Positions 11,913 to 24,150 of a stretch of DNA of 64,000 nt are shown here, in pieces. The position numbers and the translations under genes are program-made. Source of the DNA: Ophiocordyceps camponoti-saundersi (nom. inval.) (taxonomy: Eukaryota; Ascomycota; Sordariomycetes; Hypocreales; Ophiocordycipitaceae). The stretch is taken from NCBI GenBank assembly GCA_003339415.1, contig PDHQ01000070.1, positions 93,707-157,706 on the forward strand, read 5' to 3'. Each line of letters begins with the position of its first letter. The first letter of the stretch is position 1. Under the pieces are notes generated by a model. That model searched no databases, was not told the DNA's origin, and worked only from the letters and a program-made list of their open reading frames with translations.

Positions 11913-13415
11913 TCAAGCCTCATTCACAAATATACCCGCAGCCCCCATCCCGGTACCAACACACATAGAAACCATCAGCATCTTCCCGCGCCTGCGCCTA
12001 AGCTCGCTCAAGCCGGTGACGATGAGCCTGACGCCGGTAGCGCCGAGGGGGTGACCGAGGGCGACGGCGCCGCCTCGAGGGTTCATCTTCTCCCAGTCGA
12101 GGCCGAGGGCGTCACGGCAGTAGACGGCCATGGAGGAAAAGGCCTCGTTGATCTCGACCACGTCCATGTCGTTCAGCGAGAGGTTGTGCTGAGATAGGAG
12201 CTTGGGGATCGCGTACGTCGGCCCGATGCCCATTATTCGAGGGGGGAGACCGGCTGTCGTCGAGCCTACGTACTTGGCTAGGATGGGCTGGTTGAGTTTC
12301 CGGGCCGTGGATCGCTTCATTAGTAGTAAGGCGGCGGCTGATGAGGAACGTGAGTCTTTATAGTCTTGCCGTTTCCCCCAGAAAGAAGGTCTCTCACCTC
12401 CGTCCGTCACCTGGCTGGCGTTACCACCCGTCGTGCAATCCCCCCACTGAGGAAAGGCAGGCCGAATACCACTCAGAGCCTGCAGCGTCGTCCCGGCCCT
12501 CACGCCCTCATCACGCTCAAGCGTCACCTCCTTCCACCCCCCATCCGGGCCTTTAATCCTCGTAGCAATCGGCACAATCTCATCAGCAAAGAGGCCATCC
12601 TTCTGCGCCTTCTCAGCCCTAGAGAAGCTCTCGAGCGCATATTTATCCATAGCAAGACGACCGACTCCGAAATCACGACTGACGTTTTCGCTCGTCCACC
12701 CCATCGGCTGCGTGCTATCCACAGCCTCAGAGCTCAGACTCAAGACAGCCTCGTCCAGCATCTTCGTCCCCCTGTCCCCGCCGTGGGTCATGCTCTCGGC
12801 GCCGCAGGCGATGCCTACCTGGATCGAGTCGCAGGCGATGGCGCGCGCGAGGTCGACCGTCGCCGAGAGGCCTGAGGCGCAGAGCCGGTTGATGGTGCAG
12901 CAGGATTGGCTGTTGGGGAAGCCGGCGGCTAGGGCGGCCGCTCGGAGCTTGTAAGTGGCCTTGTCATCGGAGACCTGATTGTTTATAAGAAGAAAGGGTA
13001 AGTTTCTGAAGTTGGATAGACAGAAGTTGGATAGAAAGAAAAGGGGGGGGAGAGATGGATGGAAAGAAATAATCGTTACGTTTCCCATGACGATGTCTTC
13101 AACGAGCGCCGGATCGATTCCGCTGCGGGTTTTCACCTCCTTGAGAAGGCTGTAGATGATGAATTCCAGGCTGGTGTCCTTGAAGCCGCCCTTGCCAGCC
13201 TTGGTCAAGGGCGTGCGAATGGCCAAGGTGATGACGACATCGTCGTCCTTTTGCGCCTGGCTATTCAGGTCGCAGCAAGGGTCAACAGTGGTTACTTGGA
13301 GAGGGGGGGGCAAAAGGGGATAACTAGGTATGTAGCTGCACGAAACATACACGTTGCTCAGCGCTGACCCGGGGGCCAGGTGCTTGATGATGGAGCCGAT
13401 GCGTTCGACGGCCAT
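11913..13415 (-). CDS. POT1: Peroxisomal 3-ketoacyl-CoA thiolase
   Basis: Last step of fatty-acid beta-oxidation: thiolytic release of acetyl-CoA from 3-ketoacyl-CoA. Exons are 13415-13351, 13260-13080, 12974-12398 and 12337-11913, 415 residues. A PTS2 peroxisomal signal is visible at residues 5-13 (RIGSIIKHL, matching R-I-x5-H-L). The nucleophile Cys lies in NRLCASGLSA (about residue 114), with NEAF, the His motif GHPLGATG and the second Cys in SMCVGTGMGAAG. All three introns (90, 105 and 60 nt) are multiples of three and free of stop codons, so the unspliced gene is one open frame of 500 codons. Splicing is inferred from good donors (GTATGT, GTAACG, GTGAGA) and from the homology break at each site. 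Confidence 0.93.
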   Translation of the reverse strand: MAVERIGSIIKHLAPGSALSNVYVSCSYIPSYPLLPPPLQVTTVDPCCDLNSQAQKDDDVVITLAIRTPLTKAGKGGFKDTSLEFIIYSLLKEVKTRSGIDPALVEDIVMGNVTIISFHPSLPPLFFLSNFCLSNFRNLPFLLINNQVSDDKATYKLRAAALAAGFPNSQSCCTINRLCASGLSATVDLARAIACDSIQVGIACGAESMTHGGDRGTKMLDEAVLSLSSEAVDSTQPMGWTSENVSRDFGVGRLAMDKYALESFSRAEKAQKDGLFADEIVPIATRIKGPDGGWKEVTLERDEGVRAGTTLQALSGIRPAFPQWGDCTTGGNASQVTDGGERPSFWGKRQDYKDSRSSSAAALLLMKRSTARKLNQPILAKYVGSTTAGLPPRIMGIGPTYAIPKLLSQHNLSLNDMDVVEINEAFSSMAVYCRDALGLDWEKMNPRGGAVALGHPLGATGVRLIVTGLSELRRRRGKMLMVSMCVGTGMGAAGIFVNEA

Positions 13416-15306
13416 GGTTAGAGGCGGGGCCAGGTATGATATTCCTCACGACAAGGGCTCTCGGTGGATATGCGTATGTATGGAGTTGTGTAGATGTAGT
13501 CTACTGAAGCCGAGGTTGACGCTTATCCCGCCCTCGCCTCGGCTTTCAAGGCGATGGGTGTACGAATAGTACGATGCAGTTTTGAAACATTCATAATGCC
13601 GCATTCTGTGTAATCCCGTACCTACATACATAGGCTGAAGCACATTACTACTCCGTATGGATTTACGTCCCACGGATATGATGAATTCCGCAGCGTGTGT
13701 AATGACTCGGTAGTGACTGAGCAATACCTTCACTGACTGGATGTACGGATAGTACATACCTAGGTAAGTATGGAATCCAGCATGCCTTCAAGTCCAGACA
13801 TCCAGCTTGCGTCTCCCAATCTATGATAGAGAAAGAGACTAGAAGAATAAACCAATTCAATGTCAACGACGAGAATAAAGTAGGTAGCTATGCTTTTCCC
13901 CCTTCCCCCTCCTCACTCCTTTTCTCCTCCTCCTCCTCCTCCTTATCCCATCATCTACTTCAAGTCTTCAACTCCTTCTCACCCCAACACATCCTCAACG
14001 AAGAGAACCGGGCACATCACAGCCCATCTACCAACCTCTACAGAGTACCAACACAGCAAAGTAAACGCACACTCACTCACTCACCCCTAGAAACCCCCCC
14101 AAAAAGACAACCATCAACTTCAAAGCCGTAGAAGAAAAGAACAAGTCAAGATTATAAATTAGCCGTCCTATCTTCACTGCCATCATCCCTCTCTCTCCAT
14201 CCCTCCAATCATTCCAACCGCCCCTCATCATCTCTCACCCACAAGCAGCAAACCCCCCTTCCACATCACCTCACCACACTCTCAACATCCCTTCTTCCCC
14301 CTCCCTTCCCATCAACCCCAAATCCATCACCACAGAAAGAATGCTCAGAACACAAACAAACCAAGAGTGAGGGCAGAAGACAACACGGCAAAGAACAAAA
14401 AAGAAATTCCAAACCCCAAGAACAACAGCACATCTTTAATAGCAAAAAAAAAAAAGAAGAGCAGAACGACAACCCAAAAATCTCGATCCTCTCTTTTTTT
14501 TTTCTGTGTGTCAAAGATGCCCAAACAATGAAGACTGAAAAAAAAAGGGTATAATATGCCTCGAAAAGAGATATAAAAAAAAGAACAAGTCTCGAGAAAA
14601 AAAAAGGGGGGGCCAAAGGGGGAACAGAAGAGCATCCCCATGGATAACACGGTAAAAGATGATGACGATGATGATGATAAAAAACAGAAAGAACTTGACA
14701 TCCAAGAAAAGGGCAAAAAAAAAAACACATTTCATTCCTCCGGCTATAGAAAAATTGATAAGAAAAAAAAAAGGAGAAAATAGGCCATTTCCCGAGGAAG
14801 ACGATCATGGCGGAATGACGAAAAAAAGGGGGGGGGGGGGTTAGAAAAAAAAAAGGGCTAGACGCGAGAAAGAAATGAAGCGAGAAAAACAAAGGCATTT
14901 GGGGGCCGTGAAAAGAGAAAAGGCCAGGGAGAAGAAAGAGAAGAAGAAAAGAATGATGTGAAGAAAAAAAAGATCCGGCGTCATTCATGGTCGCTCAGTC
15001 AAGTAGAAGATTGCCAGTGGGAGTCGGTCATGGTGGGTGAGCAGGTAGCCCCAGCCTTGATTGGCCTGTCCTCCCTCCTCCCCCCTTCTCTCATTCCCTC
15101 TGACCCCCCTCCTCCTCCTCAGCCTCTCATCACACCCCCCCCCCCCTCTCCCTTTCTCCGCTCCTTGGCCCCTGTCACCCAGAGATTCCCCTCCCCTCCT
15201 GTTTCTAAACCACCTGACTGTATAGCGTGAGCTCATGAGACTCTGTCATGTCGAATCACTGTGTCATTTTTCTTCTTTTGTTTCTCTTTATAGCTTCTTC
15301 CTTCTT
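13416..15306. other. Intergenic region, AG/CT-rich low complexity
   Basis: No gene is recognised in these 1.9 kb. There are palindromic motif copies of the TACGGA family (TACTCCGTA at 13649, TACGGATA at 13744), CT-rich tracts at 13890-13950 and A-rich tracts with G runs at 14430-14880. The left part is the thiolase promoter; the right part is the 3' side of the medusa-like gene. Frames on either strand are Phe/Leu- or Lys-rich artefacts of these tracts. Confidence 0.5.
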
Positions 15307-17919
15307 TCACGCACGAGGAGCACCGTCGCCGTACGTTGAAGTTCCGTAGACCGACTGGCCCGAAGAGCCGTGATGAGAAGTGAGGCTCGGGTACGTGTCG
15401 GGATAGCTGGCCGAAGCCGTGTCCCAGCGAGGGGGCGTGGCCGAGGTCGGGTGATGGCTGATGGGTGTGTGCAGGCCCGACGTGCCGTACGCCCCCGTCG
15501 ACCCGGCCCGCGAGTCGTACGTCGTTACCGCCGGCAAGGGCGTCGTGCTGATGCGCATCGGCGGGGGAGGCGGGGGCGGCGCCTGCGGGCTCCCGTGCCG
15601 CATGTTAGGGCTGAGCGTCCGGGACGCGGCCGTCGAATACGTCGGCGCCGTCGTGTACGGCGTCCATGGCGGCTGCGATCCCGACAACGATCGCGGTGAG
15701 GGCATCGACTCGTGCTGGCTCGAGTAGTGGCTCTGACCATCCCCGTGTTGCGACCCCATCGACTGGCCCGGAGGTGTCGGCAGCGGTGCGTACGGCGCCG
15801 TGCTCACCGGCGTCATCATGTTGGCCGGCGGCAGCGTGCTGCTTGGGCTGGCGCTGTACTTGCCGATAATCTTCTTCAGTGCCGACTCCAAGATCTTCCA
15901 CGGAAACACCTTGACGTCCTTCTCGATGTTACGCGGCTTCGGGTTGGGGAAGCCCATGATGACCTTGAAAAACTCTTCGCTGTCGGCCTTGGCCTTGGAT
16001 ACCGTCATCGGATGGAATCCCTCCAGGTTGCGCCGGATCCGGTTCTTCTCCTCGACGCTGAACCGGTTCGGCGCCGCCACCAGCTGCTCTAGCAGGTGAA
16101 TCGTGTCTACCGACGTCACGAAGCATTCCGCCTTCTCGGCCCACCATATGCACGAGATGCATATGCTGTTGGGCGGCCGCTCGTTGACCGGCACGGCCCG
16201 GAACGAGGCCGTCAACGTCGAACCCGTCTGTGACTTGCGGAACATGACGATGCGTCGCCGGTTGTCCCACTCCTCTTGCGTCCAGTTCTCTGCCATCGTG
16301 TCCAGCTTTCCCGTGATCTTGAGCACCGCCTTGCTCGAATACAGCGAGATGGGATGGTAAGGACCGTTGCTACCCGTTCCGTTGGCGATCGTGCTCGTCC
16401 GGATCAGCTGCGGCGTTCCCGGTGAGGCCGACGATGGCATCGGCAGCGGCGTCAACCCGGGCCGGCCCGGGCCCAGTCCGCCGTGGTCTAGTACGCTGGA
16501 TCGACCGGTGCTGCCCAGAGTCGCACCGAAGCCGCTCCATCCCGGTGCCGTGCGGCGGTGATACTGCGGATCCGTAAAGCTGGTGCTGCGGTAAGTCGAA
16601 ATCATGTCGCCGTTGGCCTGTGAAAACTCGGCGCCATATTGAGGAGGTTGTGAAGGGTATTCGTAACTATTTGTAGCCGCTTCTGTCGGTAGGTGTCCAT
16701 CCACCACCGTCTTGGGCGAGCCGCTCGCCTGATCGCCCTGCGGTCCAGGTGCCGATGTGTCATGCTTGGACAGCTTGGCCGTCCGCGTGATGTCGTCCCC
16801 CGACCCTTCGAGGTACTGAAAAGACCCGGCCGCCGTCCTCGACATCTCCTCGCCCGACGGTCCCTCGATGGCCAGTGACAGAGGCACATTGTTGCTGCTG
16901 CAGCCCGTGACCATGGCTTGGGGCGCGTCGGCACCGCATGAGTAGACGAAGCCCGAACTGTCCTGAGCCTCTCGCGCCACGTCATGCACGGGGCACTTCT
17001 CGGATCCGAAGTAGAGGAAAAAGTACGGCATCGGCGACGACATGGAGAACAGATCGTACTGTGACGAGAACTTGAGGAACACCTTGGTGCCGAACATGCC
17101 CGACGGTGGATGACAGGACAGCACCGTCGGCCCCGCGGGCATGTACTGGGCCACTGCATTGTTCGACGCGAAAGACTGCTGGTTCAACTGGGCAAACTTG
17201 TCCGTCGTCTGCTGCGAGGAGTATGAGGGTGCCGGATACTGATCGTAGCCCGTGTCCGGATATCGAGTCGAGTCATATCCTGCCCGGCCACATCAGAATC
17301 AGCCGTCTTTGTCGCAAAACGCCACTGGATCACCCCGTCTCGACAGGAGAGCGAAGCACCCTCGGCCTTCGTTCTCTTCGACCCTCGGACCATCTGCCAC
17401 AGGCCTGTTGCCCCTCTACACGGCATCCGTCGTCCTCGCCTTGGGCTTGAACATGCAATCACTTACCGTGCATCGAAGGCAGCTGGGCTTTGCTGTATGC
17501 GGCCATTTCCAGTACCGTGGGAGGAGAGTCCCTCCGCGGGTCTCCTCCGCTGGCTGCTCTGGCGGCTTCTTCGTACCTGAGCGTGACCGTGTCGGGAGAT
17601 TCGGACCGGGTGTCAACGCCAACGATTATCGGCTTGTCCGTGTGATACTCCGGCTGGGTTCACGCATGTCAGTCGTGACGCCCTAATTCTCTTTCGCTGC
17701 CCGTCACAAGAGAAAAAAACACAAAGAAAACCAAACTCGTGCCCTCCTTCAACAAGAATGACGGGGAGCCAACGCGGCGGCGTAGATGGTAAGATGGGAG
17801 TTGAGAGGCAGGTTTGATCTTTCTTTCGCCCAACAGATTCACACATTGGAACAAGGTCTGATTCCGGGACTCACCTCGAAAAGCTTGTAAGATGGAGAGT
17901 GGAACTTGACAGCCGACAT
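15307..17919 (-). CDS. medA: Medusa-type developmental regulator (MedA/Acr1/Ren1 family)
   Basis: Nuclear regulator of conidiophore development and adhesion in filamentous ascomycetes. Exons are 17919-17875 (15 codons), 17653-17467 and 17279-15307; introns of 221 and 187 nt are unusually long for this window. The product is 734 residues. The N-terminus is polar. A segment around residues 115-185 contains SCHPPSGMFGTKVFLKFSS. The conserved core (roughly residues 390-560) reads WTQEEWDNRRRIVMF, then NSICISCIWWAEKAECFVTS, then FSVEEKNRIRRNLEGFHPM, then FPNPKPRNIEKDVKVFPWKI. The C-terminus is a long Pro/Ser/Thr/Tyr-rich tail with a poly-Pro run. The three exons were assigned from GTGAGT/GTAAGT donors and exact frame closure. 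Identification rests on the conserved core as remembered from the family. The gene faces a 14-kb gene-free upstream region. Confidence 0.82.
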
Positions 17920-20900
17920 GAAGCTGTCAGGACTGGATGAAGACAACTGGCGGGCGGAGGGGAAAAAGTCACACGGAGTAGGTGAAGAATACCAAAGATT
18001 GTCTTGGGTAGAGTAGGTGGTCGCGGCTGCCGTTAAAACCAGGTCTCGTCGAGGTCTTATTCGGCGAGGGTCAAGCCGTCAGGAAGGGGGTTCCCTTGCT
18101 TGAGAGACGCTTGGCCGTTCGGAGATTTGATATGCTCTTTGGCCAGCCCGAAAGAAAAACCACTCTGTGTTTTTGTTACAACCTGTCAGTGAACGCCCCC
18201 CGGGTTTTGCTTCTTTTCTCTATCCTACACCCCTCCCCCCCCTCTCCCCCAAGAGAGAAAGAAGGGGGTGGGGAGAAGCGAAGGGGAGGGCAGGGGAGGG
18301 GAAGGGGAGGGGGGGGGGACGTGGGTAAGACAGCTGATGGACCTTACTGGCGCGATGAAAAGATCCTGGTAGTGGCGGAGAACAGTCCCGATCCTCAGCA
18401 GAGACAGTGGCATTCCAAAAGAGTAGGGCAGGATGCCTTGCCCTTCCCGAGCCGACTTTCTCGAATCGGCGAAGCTGATTGACCCGGAGCACGTACAGAG
18501 ATATTCGAAGACTAGGCGAGATACCAGGAATGCTCGCACATTGGCAATGAAGGCTGTCAAGAAGAAATCAGGAATCCTCGGCGCGGGGATTCTGGCCCCA
18601 GGAACGCGGCGCTGGATAAGATGGATAGTATGTATGTACGTGCTGCCGACAGCAATGTAGCCTTTTCGTTGCCACGTCTCAGTCCCTCCAGTCTCAACCT
18701 CCTTGCCGGCCCTGCTGAGGCAGCTCAAGAAGCCGTCGACGGCGCAAAGCGACGAAGAGGGAGAGGCAGAGACAGGAGGTCCACAACGGCCACCAAAATA
18801 AATCAAAATAAAAGAAACGCCTGTACTTGTTTGAGAGTCAGTCGACGGCGGTATCTCGAAGTAGCTGCTGGCCGAGGGCAACTTCTTGCAGGGAGGGAAA
18901 TGAAGGTCAGCACGAGCAAAAAGCGGGTATGTGCGTGCGGATAAAGGCGAAGAAGATGGGAAAAACGAAGTATCCGACTGCGGACAAAGGAATATCAAGG
19001 CCCGGGGGGTAAGGAACGGGCAAGAGAAGACGCAACAGACTGACGAAAGATGGCAGACGGTATCCAAGCCGAGCTTGTTCAGTCTGATTTGAGGTTGGTG
19101 AGATTTTCAGGCAAGCCACCAGTCCCTGTTTTCTCGCCTGAGAAGCGGGGGTGTCAGATAGGAAAGGAGGGACGAGAAACAGGCGGGAGGCATTTCTTTT
19201 GATGGCGTATGCAAGCTGGTCCTGCCCTGCGTCAACCCGAGCCAGGCGGCAGCGGAATGCCTGGAGAAAGTGCGGTGATCTGGTTCACACAGCTTTCAAG
19301 GGGAGGCGAGTACCAAAAGAAAGGCACATAGGGGCTTGATGAAAGACCCCAAAGAGGCAGTATTTCATATCCTCAATGGGAAACAATACACATGAAGCCT
19401 TTCCTCTCCCACTGGGAAGTGAGGACGTCGGTACAATACGGACGGTGACCTGACCCTGCGCGGCAGGCGACAGACGGACGTTTCTTTTTGCTTTGCACAG
19501 CTCCGGGAAAGCCATGGGAGACGAGCCATCTCCACTTGGAGGTCATTGAGACTGGCCCAGCCAAGTATCCCGGTGCCTGGGATTGGTACAGGTCGCGGAC
19601 TGCGACCCAGACGCTCGAGTGGCGCCTGGGGTGTATGTGGAAAAGGAGGAGGGGGAGGGGGGTAAAAGGGGTTAGCGGAGAGAGAGCAAGGCACCGACTC
19701 CGGCCATTAAGATGCGAGATATCGCAGCGTGTCTTGGTGGGATGCTGCAAGGGTGAAAAGGGTGACCAGAGGGGCTGTTGGTGGTTGGCATAGGTGTGTG
19801 AGTGTGAGTGTGAGTGTGTGTGCCATGGTCGTATGTACCTATCCTCTGGGGAGGAAACAGTGGCGTATCCTGGCTCCCAAGAAGTGGTCGGCGACTACGA
19901 CAGACGGCTCCTCGGTACATGCAGCTCTGAAAGGGCCCCGTCCGGGCTTGCCAGTCAGACATGAGAACCAGTCCCGGGGTCAGAGTGGTGGGGGCGAGAG
20001 GAGCAGCAGGTGACGTCTGCTCCCCCCCCTTCCTCGTCCCAAAAGAGGCATGTAGGTAGGCAGGAGGAGCACTCGTTCGTCTAAGATAAGCACTCGCTCG
20101 CGTTTGAGTCGGCTAGATGGTGTACATCTACAGCAGAGCAGTCAGTGCATGATTGGCCCCGGCGGCCCATGGTGGAGAGGCAGACTTGGCTTGAAGCCAG
20201 GCATTCTGGGGGCGGGGCCCGCCTGGAGAGTGAGGACGAGGCCGTGTCCCTGCGGCTAGCAGATACCTGTCCCAGGTACGCTGAAGAGCGGCCGGCTGCG
20301 GGTCCGAGTTAATTACCCGCTGCTGGCGGGCGCGAGTATCTTTTGCCCTGTCGGGGAGGGCAAGGGGGTAAGTGGAGAGGAGCCAGGGGGGGCTTTCCGG
20401 GGTTCGGGTCCTCAAGGGAGAGGCGTACGGGCGGTCCACCCGTCCCGCGCCGTTCCCCTCCAGGGCCTTGCCTAGATCCACTCTCACCAGGCCTCGCAAC
20501 GCAAGGAGAAGGCCGGTTTGATGAGCGAGTCTATCTATACGAGAGATGTGCCATCGTGGAGGAGGGAAGAGGAGGAAGAAGACGAAGAGGAAGAAGAATA
20601 AGAAGCAAAAGGCCAAGAAGGGAAGGGAGGGTGGAAAGCAAAAGGAAGCAAGGCAAAGTAGAAAAGGAGATTTAAAGCTGCAGTCGACCTACCCTGGTTC
20701 GTGGGCAGCCGAGAGAGTGATGGCAGGGCTGCCTCTCGTAACCCGTACTGCCGACAGAGGTCAGCCTCGCTGGAACGAATGGTTTATGCGATTCGTCCCT
20801 ACCGAGAACGCGGTCGACGTGGAGACGCAGAATCGAAAGCGAGAGCACAAGAGTAATGATGTAAGTCGGCCTCGTCTATCGCCGAAATTCTAGTCAGTGT

Positions 20901-23374
20901 GCGCTCCATATCCTCATCATCATCCTCATCCTCGTTATCCTCATCACCCTCGTTGCTGGAAACCGCTCGCCGCTTGTCACCAATCACAGCATGCAACGGG
21001 TAACATGCATGCACGTAGGGCATAGAGAACTGGGCCGAGCCCTCGGTTCGCAGTTCCGCCTCGGAGCATAGCGTTTGTGGTCCGCTCTTGTCTCAATGGC
21101 CCCGCGAAACCGGGGACATGTCGTCTGGCGTCACCGCAAGCCTCTACGGATACCCCGTAAAGGCTCACGAAAAGGGAAAGCCAGCTCAAGGTGCCTCCGC
21201 ACAGTGAGCTGAACGAGAGAACCTTTTTCTTTTTCCTTTTTGCCTTTTTTCCTCTCTGAGAGGGAAGGGGGATTGACAGGTTGCAGCGAGTGTCACCCCT
21301 GATCCATGTCATGATGTAACTTGTGTGCGTGCCCTCGCTCGTACATGCTCATAATTAAATCCAGCTGGCAGACGCTTGGACCTTGACCGCGGCAAGCAAG
21401 AATGAGAAGGGAGTGAAATGGCTGTTGTGAGAGAACAACGACAAGGACAATGAAAGGGGTAAGGCGATGTCCTGTCAAGCAAAGAGCGTTTAAAAGAAAA
21501 GGCCATACTTACAATTGCAACGGCTACTGCAGTTCGTAACTCAAGTCTCTGACTTTGCGAAGCATGTAGCTTTTAGCGATGGATCTAGCGCAACCCATTT
21601 CCGCATGAGTCTCACCCCTTTTCTTCTTCTTCTTCGCTCCTTGTTTGTGACCTTTCTGGCCTCGAGGCTGTTGCTTCTTCCTCGACCAGCTTCCCTTTTT
21701 GCCGGCTTTCGTCACCGGGTCTTGGAGCCCTCAGATGCAGGTTTTTCAGCAGCTGTCTATTCCCAATCTTGGAGCCAAAATATGATCTTGTTGACTCAAG
21801 TCGTCTCGCTTTGACACAGGTGTAAACAAGCGCAAAGGACGCAACTAGTACGGCCGATGTGGCCAGAGGTGCATTGGCGCAGCTAAAGCAGCTCGTACTA
21901 GAGCTAGCAACCGTGTTGGCGGGAGCAGCCGATGTTGTTTGGATGTCCCATGGGTGATTGACGTCAATGAGACTCTTGAGACAGGTGTGGCATTGTAGAT
22001 TACTTTCGGATGGGAGAAATAATCATCTTATATCAAACATGGCAGACGCCATTCTCGCTTGCAAATCTGGCCTCGGAGAATCCCAGCCTGTCGAGCATTC
22101 GCTGGTAGCACGGCGAATGGCAAGTGGTAAGTAGGTAGGCAATTGGGTGAGTTGGTAGTGAGGCATCAACTATTGCCGCAAAAGCCTTCGCCGCGAAGAG
22201 CTTGTACCCAAGGATGCTGATCCCCCAATCGTCCCAGGGAAATCAGCGCTCGCTCGCTCTGCATGCACACACACACACACACATACATGGATGTGCATGC
22301 AGACCTGCGAGGGTGTCGGCGACTGCAGCCTCAAGAGACGCCACGGCGCAGCGCTCGCTTCGTCCATCTTGCGCACACAAGAGTCGTCCGGTCAAGGGCA
22401 AGCTGTCGAAGCACAATGCGAGCGCAGAAGCGAGGGAGTGCTGCGTGTGAGAGGGGGGTAAACGGATGAGGTTGATGAAATTCCCGACTCGGCATCGGGC
22501 CATGCTTAATCATACTCTGGCCCTATTATCACTAACAGCAAGTGAGTATCATTTCCGTGTCACGTTGCCTGGGGCAGTACCCGATGACTGATACGGGGAT
22601 CTGGGAGATGAATCTCGCCTCTTGCTACTCTGGCAGAATGTAAGGGGGTAAATGGAAATGGAAGCTTATCATGCCGCAAGGAGGTGCATTTTTTTTTATT
22701 GGTTCTCACTGGCAATTGCATCTCTTTGCTGACCTTGATCGTCTCGTGGACAAAAGGCTTGGTTTGGTTTAATATCTTGCAGAGATCAGAGTCATTGAAG
22801 AGGTTGAGAGAGAGCACGTGGCGATGAGGGCCGACGTGGATATCCCCATCACACACTGTGCCCATTTTGCCGCGTAGACCACATCTTCGTAGCGAGCCTA
22901 CGCTGCAAATTGCACTGTACCAATTGACCTGACTGGAGCAGCAGAAAAAAAAACCCTCAACCCCCGTCATCATCCATCATCGGCGCAATCCACTTACAGG
23001 CCCGATGCCTGCACTCGTGCGGTCGGGCGGTCACAGTTAAAGCAATGGATGAGCACATTGGCCGACGATCGACAACGGCCCGGGGCTTTGGTGATGCTAA
23101 CCGAGCAAACCAGGGGTCGCCCAGCTCGCGGGCCCGGCTCCGGCAATTGTGCCATCCAGCGCCTATCGAGAGGACATGGTTCTGCGTCTGACCTCGGCCC
23201 GGCAAACTCACGAGGCTGCAATCGATATACATCCGTACCTACGTATGTGCATATACATACATATGTACATGCGTAGTACAGCTTCGCGCGATGCCCTCAA
23301 TGGAGATTGCCATGCAGGGATGCAAGGTACGGCAAAAGTCTCGCCTACCTGCAAGGGGCCGTTCCCGAGGGAAA

Positions 23375-23425
<51 letters not shown>

Positions 23426-24150
23426 CAAAAGGAGAGAGGAGGAGGGATCAATTTCCCTCGCTCATCATTTCGTTGCACAGGCGCCTTTTCGCTCCCCTTT
23501 CGCTACCGATCTGCGCCTTCGCCAAAAATAAGCGGCTTCGAGTTGATTCAGCCGTACCGCATTGCCGGTCCCAGCTGTCCGGATGCCGCTGCTACTATGG
23601 TGAGACTTTTCTACGTCTCTATTCTTTCATGCTGGGGCCGTTTTGACTCACCCTTATCTCTCTCGAGACGTGCCTTGATCGCGGTTCGGCTCCTACCGAC
23701 CGAGGCTCAAACCATCCAGTAAGGTGTGCCATTGTCCACGGCGCCCGGCAATTTGTTGAACAAATGAGACACCTTCAGACGAGAATGTCGCGAGCGAGCT
23801 CTGCCGCTTGGGACTAATGTGTGTGTGCTCTGAGCTCCAAGCTTCAGAAAGTGTTGCAACACAATCATCTCTGCCCTGTCCTCGGTATGAGACACCTTCA
23901 GCCCAAGGCCCGGCCGCCACATGCGCCATCCTTTCAACTGCATACTACGTACATAAATATGTATGTACATATGCATACAATCCCAGGCAGGGAGCTACAC
24001 AGTGTTCGTGGCTGACGCCATGGCGCCCTTGGTGAAGAGAAAGGTCTGGGTCGATACCCGCGATTATTCGGCCCTCGACCTTGTCGGGCGGTACGCGGTC
24101 GCCATCCCGTCCCGTCCCGTCCCGCGATTAGTCCGCTCCACGACTGTCTT
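17920..24150. other. Gene desert, medusa-proximal part
   Basis: No convincing gene in 6.2 kb: the open frames are all short, overlapping on both strands and low in complexity. Seen here are a purine G-rich tract (18252-18320, potential quadruplex former), GT repeats (19798-19820), a poly-Lys-like AAG/GAA tract (20560-20660), CA repeats (22266-22283) and a perfect GA microsatellite of about 22 units (23379-23423). One TACGGATA lies at 21145. It most probably contains the promoter and any long 5' leader of the medusa-like gene; transcripts without long frames cannot be excluded. Confidence 0.55.
23379..23423. repeat. (GA)n microsatellite
   Basis: An uninterrupted GA dinucleotide run of about 45 bases within the gene desert. 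Confidence 0.95.

Noticed and set aside
14266..14988. Long Phe-rich frame on the minus strand
   Set aside because: It is produced by A-rich tracts on the plus strand, has extreme Phe/Ser/Leu composition, no domain, and overlaps other such frames.
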